From Terrimonas ginsenosidimutans (GTDB lineage Bacteria > Bacteroidota > Bacteroidia > Chitinophagales > Chitinophagaceae): 64,000 nucleotides of DNA. Position numbers and translations under genes: made by a program. The notes under the pieces are model-generated. The model was not told the origin of the DNA and made no database searches. It saw only the letters and a program-made list of their open reading frames with translations. Numbering within the stretch: position 1 is the stretch's first letter; the number at the start of each line of letters is the position of its first letter. Positions 61,113-64,000 of the stretch are shown here, piece after piece. The stretch lies in contig NZ_JAKLTR010000018.1 in the NCBI RefSeq assembly GCF_022012415.1, positions 1 through 64,000 of the forward strand, in the 5' to 3' direction.

Positions 61113-61451
61113 TCAGCTCTTCGTCGTCTTTTTATTAATATCCTCCACTTCCTGCATAAACTTACCCACTCTTGGATCTGCATATGTTCCATATGCATCT
61201 GTCAGGAGGCCTTTTTCCCCGCCATCTGTTTCGATAGCGTAAAGGATAGAATTGTCATCAGGATCGCTGGCTCCCTCAAACCGGAAGAAGTTCAACACAT
61301 GTACTTCCTGTGGTTTGTATGTTTTACCTGAATCCGGTGATTCCAGTCCTTCTTCGCCTACTTTAAAGTGCTCAGAATAGCCGTCTGCAATAAGTTTGTT
61401 CATGCAGGACGACAATGTTTTCATGTCTTCTTCTGTGGATTCAATTTGCAT
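61113..61451 (-). CDS. Small conserved Bacteroidota protein, unknown function
   Basis: The 112-residue protein has NKLIADGYSEHF, the RFEGASDPDDNSILYAIET core, and KGLLTDAYGTYADP. To my recollection a small Bacteroidota family with this core is often labelled phosphoribosylpyrophosphate synthetase in databases, but nothing of a PRPP synthetase, such as a PRPP loop, is present. The label is unlikely to reflect function. It is cytoplasmic, with no signal. It follows the DUF2383 gene after a strong hairpin. Confidence 0.7.
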   Translation of the reverse strand: MQIESTEEDMKTLSSCMNKLIADGYSEHFKVGEEGLESPDSGKTYKPQEVHVLNFFRFEGASDPDDNSILYAIETDGGEKGLLTDAYGTYADPRVGKFMQEVEDINKKTTKS

Positions 61452-61492
61452 AAAGTCGATTTTAATGTGTCAGATAGGTTTAATGTTTATGG

Positions 61493-61522
61493 AAAGAGTG
61501 ACTGATCATTCAGTCACTCTTT
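61493..61522 (-). terminator. Hairpin terminator after the DUF2383 gene
   Basis: AAAGAGTGACTGA and TCAGTCACTCTTT are perfect 13-bp arms around TCAT. The stem closes with A/T runs usable in either direction; on the minus strand it follows the DUF2383 gene. Confidence 0.75.
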
Positions 61523-61528
61523 ATGTTC

Positions 61529-61990
61529 TTATGCCGGTTGCGCATCGCGCATGGCTTTGATCTTATCATGCGATTTTCGCAGGCTGGCTTTCTGATCAGT
61601 GATCAGTTGGCGGAGTTCTGTTGGCAATTCTGCGTCTGTGGCCAGTGCCTGATCATAGGCTTTCTGAGCAGCATCTTCTCCATACTCACAGGATGCGAGG
61701 ATCGCTTTACGGTCTTTACCCGTAAAGGTCGCTTTTACATCCATCCAGGCGCGATAGATCTTCCCTTTCACCGTTGTGCCATCCGCTGGTTCATTTCCGG
61801 AGATAGACACCTGCTTCGTTAGCTGATTTACGTAGTCACGGCTTTCTGCAGCCATGTTATCGAATAGTGCACGAAGATCGGCATCGGCGGGAGCTGTTTC
61901 CCTGGATGCTTTTTCATATCCTTCAATGCGGTCATTATTGATTTGTATCAGATCGTTCAGCACTTCTGCTGTTTGTTCATTCGTTTTCAT
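61529..61990 (-). CDS. PA2169/DUF2383-type four-helix-bundle protein
   Basis: The 153-residue helical protein has NDLIQINNDRIEGYEKA near the N-terminus, a central FDNMAAESRDYVNQL helix and SCEYGEDAAQKAYDQAL later. This is the pattern of the ferritin-like PA2169/DUF2383 family, where Glu/Asp residues could bind a metal. Family members tend to be general-stress proteins, but no direct function is established. The start is the ATG at 61990; an eight-codon extension is less likely. Confidence 0.8.
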   Translation of the reverse strand: MKTNEQTAEVLNDLIQINNDRIEGYEKASRETAPADADLRALFDNMAAESRDYVNQLTKQVSISGNEPADGTTVKGKIYRAWMDVKATFTGKDRKAILASCEYGEDAAQKAYDQALATDAELPTELRQLITDQKASLRKSHDKIKAMRDAQPA

Positions 61991-62068
61991 AATCTTTGAT
62001 TTTTCAATTAACAATCATTCACGCGGGAACAGGTCAAAAAATCATACCAGTGTGCCGGGATGTTTTTA

Positions 62069-63184
62069 TCAGCTGCATTTCTCCAGGATCCCGAGCAGTA
62101 GCCGCTCTTTCGGGCTGAAATCCCCCTTGTGTGTACTTTTTTTGCCACAGTTACGGATGCATTTCAACAGTTTCTTTTCTTCGTACAGCTGAAACAGACT
62201 TGGGTGGATATAATATTTCTTGCAGATCGCCCGGGTGTTTCCCAGCCTTTCACTCACTTTGTCCAGTACTTCCAGCATGTTCTTTTTGATGAGTTTCTCG
62301 TCGGGGACATCGTCCATTCCGCGCAGACATTCAAGAGCTTCGAGTGTGCCGGCCCAGGTCCGGAAATCTTTCGCCGAAAAATCCCTGCCCGCCGCTTCTT
62401 TGATATACTGGTTTACCATACCTGAATCGATCGCCCTATGTTTGCTTCCATTTGTATAGAACTGGAAAAGGGTTTTGCCGGGCACTTCCCTGCACTGTTT
62501 GATGATCCGGGCCAGGCGTTTGTTGTTCAGCGTGATACGATGCTCGATCCCTTTCTTACCTGTAAAAACAAAGTCGATCTTTTCTCTGCCTATTTTTACA
62601 TGCCTGTCCTTAAGAGTGGTCAGCCCATAGGAACCATACAATTTCTCATATTCATTATTACCCACACGTATATATGTTTTCTCCATCAGGTCAATGGCTG
62701 TGGCAACAACCTTTGTATCGCTCAGGTCGGGGGTGTTCATATCCTTTTTGATCTTCCGGCGGATCCTGGGTAAAGCCTTTCCAAACTCGAACAGGCGGTG
62801 GAATTTGGTTTCGCCACGCAACTCATTCCACTTCGTATGGTAACGGTATTGTTTACGCTTGTTAAGATCGAGCCCGGTTGCCTGTATATGTCCATTGGGA
62901 CTGTAACTGATCCATACATCTGACCATGAGGGTGGAATGGCCAGTTTACGGATCCGCTCCAGTTGCTTTTCTTCTTTCACTGGTTTACTCTTATAGATGT
63001 AGCTATATGCTTTTCCTTTTTTTATCCGGGAAATCCCGGGTGTTTTATCTGACACATAAATGAGCTTGGCTGCTTTCGCAGCTTTTTCATGGTCTTTATC
63101 CAGCAATAGATGCTGACGGTGGGAGAGACGGACATTTTCTTTCACGCGGGTTGATTTGCTAAGGATAGGAAAAATGAATGCCAC
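62069..63184 (-). CDS. DNA topoisomerase IB (poxvirus-type)
   Basis: The 371-residue enzyme nicks and reseals one DNA strand to relax supercoils. It has the N-terminal domain (about 45-125, IPPSWSDVWISYSPNGHIQATGLD, QYRYHTKWNELR) and the catalytic domain with RVGNNEYEKLYGSYGLTTL, the active-site Lys/Arg region, KDFRTWAGTLEAL and the nucleophile Tyr in NTRAICKKYYIHP. Bacterial type IB enzymes usually have about 330-380 residues. It is a single gene near stress-type proteins; the start may instead be an internal ATG, but none fits better. Confidence 0.94.
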   Translation of the reverse strand: MAFIFPILSKSTRVKENVRLSHRQHLLLDKDHEKAAKAAKLIYVSDKTPGISRIKKGKAYSYIYKSKPVKEEKQLERIRKLAIPPSWSDVWISYSPNGHIQATGLDLNKRKQYRYHTKWNELRGETKFHRLFEFGKALPRIRRKIKKDMNTPDLSDTKVVATAIDLMEKTYIRVGNNEYEKLYGSYGLTTLKDRHVKIGREKIDFVFTGKKGIEHRITLNNKRLARIIKQCREVPGKTLFQFYTNGSKHRAIDSGMVNQYIKEAAGRDFSAKDFRTWAGTLEALECLRGMDDVPDEKLIKKNMLEVLDKVSERLGNTRAICKKYYIHPSLFQLYEEKKLLKCIRNCGKKSTHKGDFSPKERLLLGILEKCS

Positions 63185-63348
63185 ATTTTGTGCACATCGT
63201 GAAAGCCTTAACCATGCGGGCTTTCGGGGGACATCACAGGTACGTGTTGGGGAATTTGTTGGACAGGAAAAGGGATTGTTCAGCTGAGCTTCAGCGCAAA
63301 ATGCATTGGCCCCTGATTTGAATTATGTGCAGAGTAAAAATTACTGTT

Positions 63349-63828
63349 ATGACTCAAGACACAAATCTTCATTTTATCCGGGAAAGGATCAGCGAACTCA
63401 AAAATGCTATTATGTATAATAATAGCCAGGATGTACTCCGCGTACAGAATAATATCGCCGAAGCCGTAGAGGTGGATAAAGAAGGCGTGTTATGGTTTAC
63501 CATTAAACGTCCTGCGGGTTACATGCAACAGTGCGAACAGGTGTTCCCGGCAAGACTCAATTTCTACAGGAAAGGGTTCGACTATCGTGTAGAAGTAAGT
63601 GGGAAAGCAACCGTGGTCAATTACATGTACAATGGTCACAAGGAAGATATCGTACTCTTAAGAATGGACATGAATGAGGTAGAGTACACAGAACCAAATG
63701 CAGAAAAGGCAGAGTCCCAGATCGAGAAATATGTAAAACAGGCATACAGCTGGTTCCTGCGGACGTTCTCCCTTGAGCATCGCGAGCAATCCGTTTTTCC
63801 AAAAGTTCAACATAGTACCTATGAGTAA
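63349..63828 (+). CDS. FMN-binding split-barrel-type protein (pyridoxamine oxidase-like), putative
   Basis: The 159-residue protein has a helical N-terminus (IRERISELKNAIMYNN), then strands LWFTIKRPAGYMQQCEQVFPARLNFYRKGFDYRVEVSGKATVV and a C-terminal helix (QIEKYVKQAYSWFLRTF). The strand order and length recall the general-stress/pyridoxamine 5'-phosphate oxidase-like split barrel, but the match is by shape and a few residues only. The start is the ATG at 63349 (MTQDTNLHF). Its last codons overlap the start of the next gene by eight bases, so they are co-translated. Confidence 0.6.
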   Translation: MTQDTNLHFIRERISELKNAIMYNNSQDVLRVQNNIAEAVEVDKEGVLWFTIKRPAGYMQQCEQVFPARLNFYRKGFDYRVEVSGKATVVNYMYNGHKEDIVLLRMDMNEVEYTEPNAEKAESQIEKYVKQAYSWFLRTFSLEHREQSVFPKVQHSTYE

Positions 63829-64000
63829 TGCATTAAAAATAATCCAGCAGAAGATCAATGCGATCCAGTCAGGACTGCTGAAGTTCCGCGTGAAAGACAG
63901 CCCCGTTTCCTTACAGGTGAAAGCAGCCTCCGGAACCGATCATTGTTTTGATTGTGTAACGGAAGATGAAGTGAAAGGGCTGCAAAACAAACAGGTAAGA
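63821..64000 (+). CDS. Partial gene cut by the window edge
   Basis: The first 60 codons are visible, MSNALKIIQQKINAIQSGLL, then KFRVKDSPVSLQVKAASG and TDHCFDCVTEDEVKGLQNK. The N-terminus is helical and no family is recognisable from this fragment. The ATG overlaps the TAA of the preceding gene (ATGAGTAATG), so the two are an operon. Confidence 0.65.
   Translation, partial: MSNALKIIQQKINAIQSGLLKFRVKDSPVSLQVKAASGTDHCFDCVTEDEVKGLQNKQVR

Noticed and set aside
61113-61451. Phosphoribosylpyrophosphate synthetase function for the 112-residue protein
   Set aside because: It lacks the PRPP loop and metal motifs. The real prs is at 29739.

Overview
The window comes from a chromosome of the phylum Bacteroidota, most likely a Chitinophagaceae-type soil or freshwater organism. 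The evidence is a SusC/SusD outer-membrane pair, two proteins carrying the gliding-motility-type C-terminal domain exported by the type IX secretion system (T9SS), a PorE-like TPR/propeller/OmpA protein, long two-FtsX-domain ABC permeases, and Bacteroidota-type promoters (TAnnTTTG -7 boxes, for instance at 3707, 19883, 28100, 29717 and 33809). The species cannot be named from sequence alone. No rRNA, tRNA, insertion sequence or CRISPR array was seen.

Layout. 0.1-3.7 kb: a DUF2339 membrane protein, a 5'(3')-deoxyribonucleotidase and guaB. 4.0-8.9 kb: two paralogous T9SS cargo proteins. 9.2-10.3 kb: dprA. 10.3-16.1 kb: an AT-rich accessory island with a degenerating tandem array of two-gene cassettes, a lipoprotein 'A' and a secreted 'B'. 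One A is complete, one lacks its start, two are remnants, and three B genes are intact. A fragment of a second dprA-like gene lies at the far end. 16.1-20.8 kb: the PorE-like protein, queE, folD and a gene split by an in-frame amber codon. 21.1-28.4 kb: a helix-hairpin-helix outer-membrane protein, an orphan SusC/SusD pair and a DUF3467 protein. 28.5-33.0 kb: radC, a small membrane protein, prs, the L25/Ctc ribosomal protein, pth and a fumarylacetoacetase-family enzyme. 33.0-33.8 kb is non-coding. 33.8-35.9 kb: a fused E1 alpha/beta 2-oxo acid dehydrogenase. 36.0-38.4 kb: an OmpR/histidine-kinase pair and a small basic secreted protein. 38.7-61.0 kb: an NtrY-like kinase and a sigma-54 activator, divergent from a 19-kb export locus (adaptor, small secreted peptide, ATPase, six tandem FtsX-type permeases, second ATPase, TolC). 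61.1-64.0 kb: small stress-type proteins, topoisomerase IB, a split-barrel protein and a gene cut by the window edge.

How the genes work together. The export locus reads as one regulated tripartite machine: the divergent sigma-54 activator has matching sigma-54-like promoters in front of the adaptor and in front of the sixth permease. The T9SS cargo and the PorE-like protein belong to one secretion theme but are not in an operon. The rest is largely housekeeping.

The most unusual features are (i) the A/B cassette array with a visible recombination junction and pseudogene remnants, (ii) the six-permease/two-ATPase export locus with an embedded 63-residue secreted peptide, and (iii) at least five families of dispersed intergenic repeats, mostly long inverted repeats, several of them at convergent gene ends.
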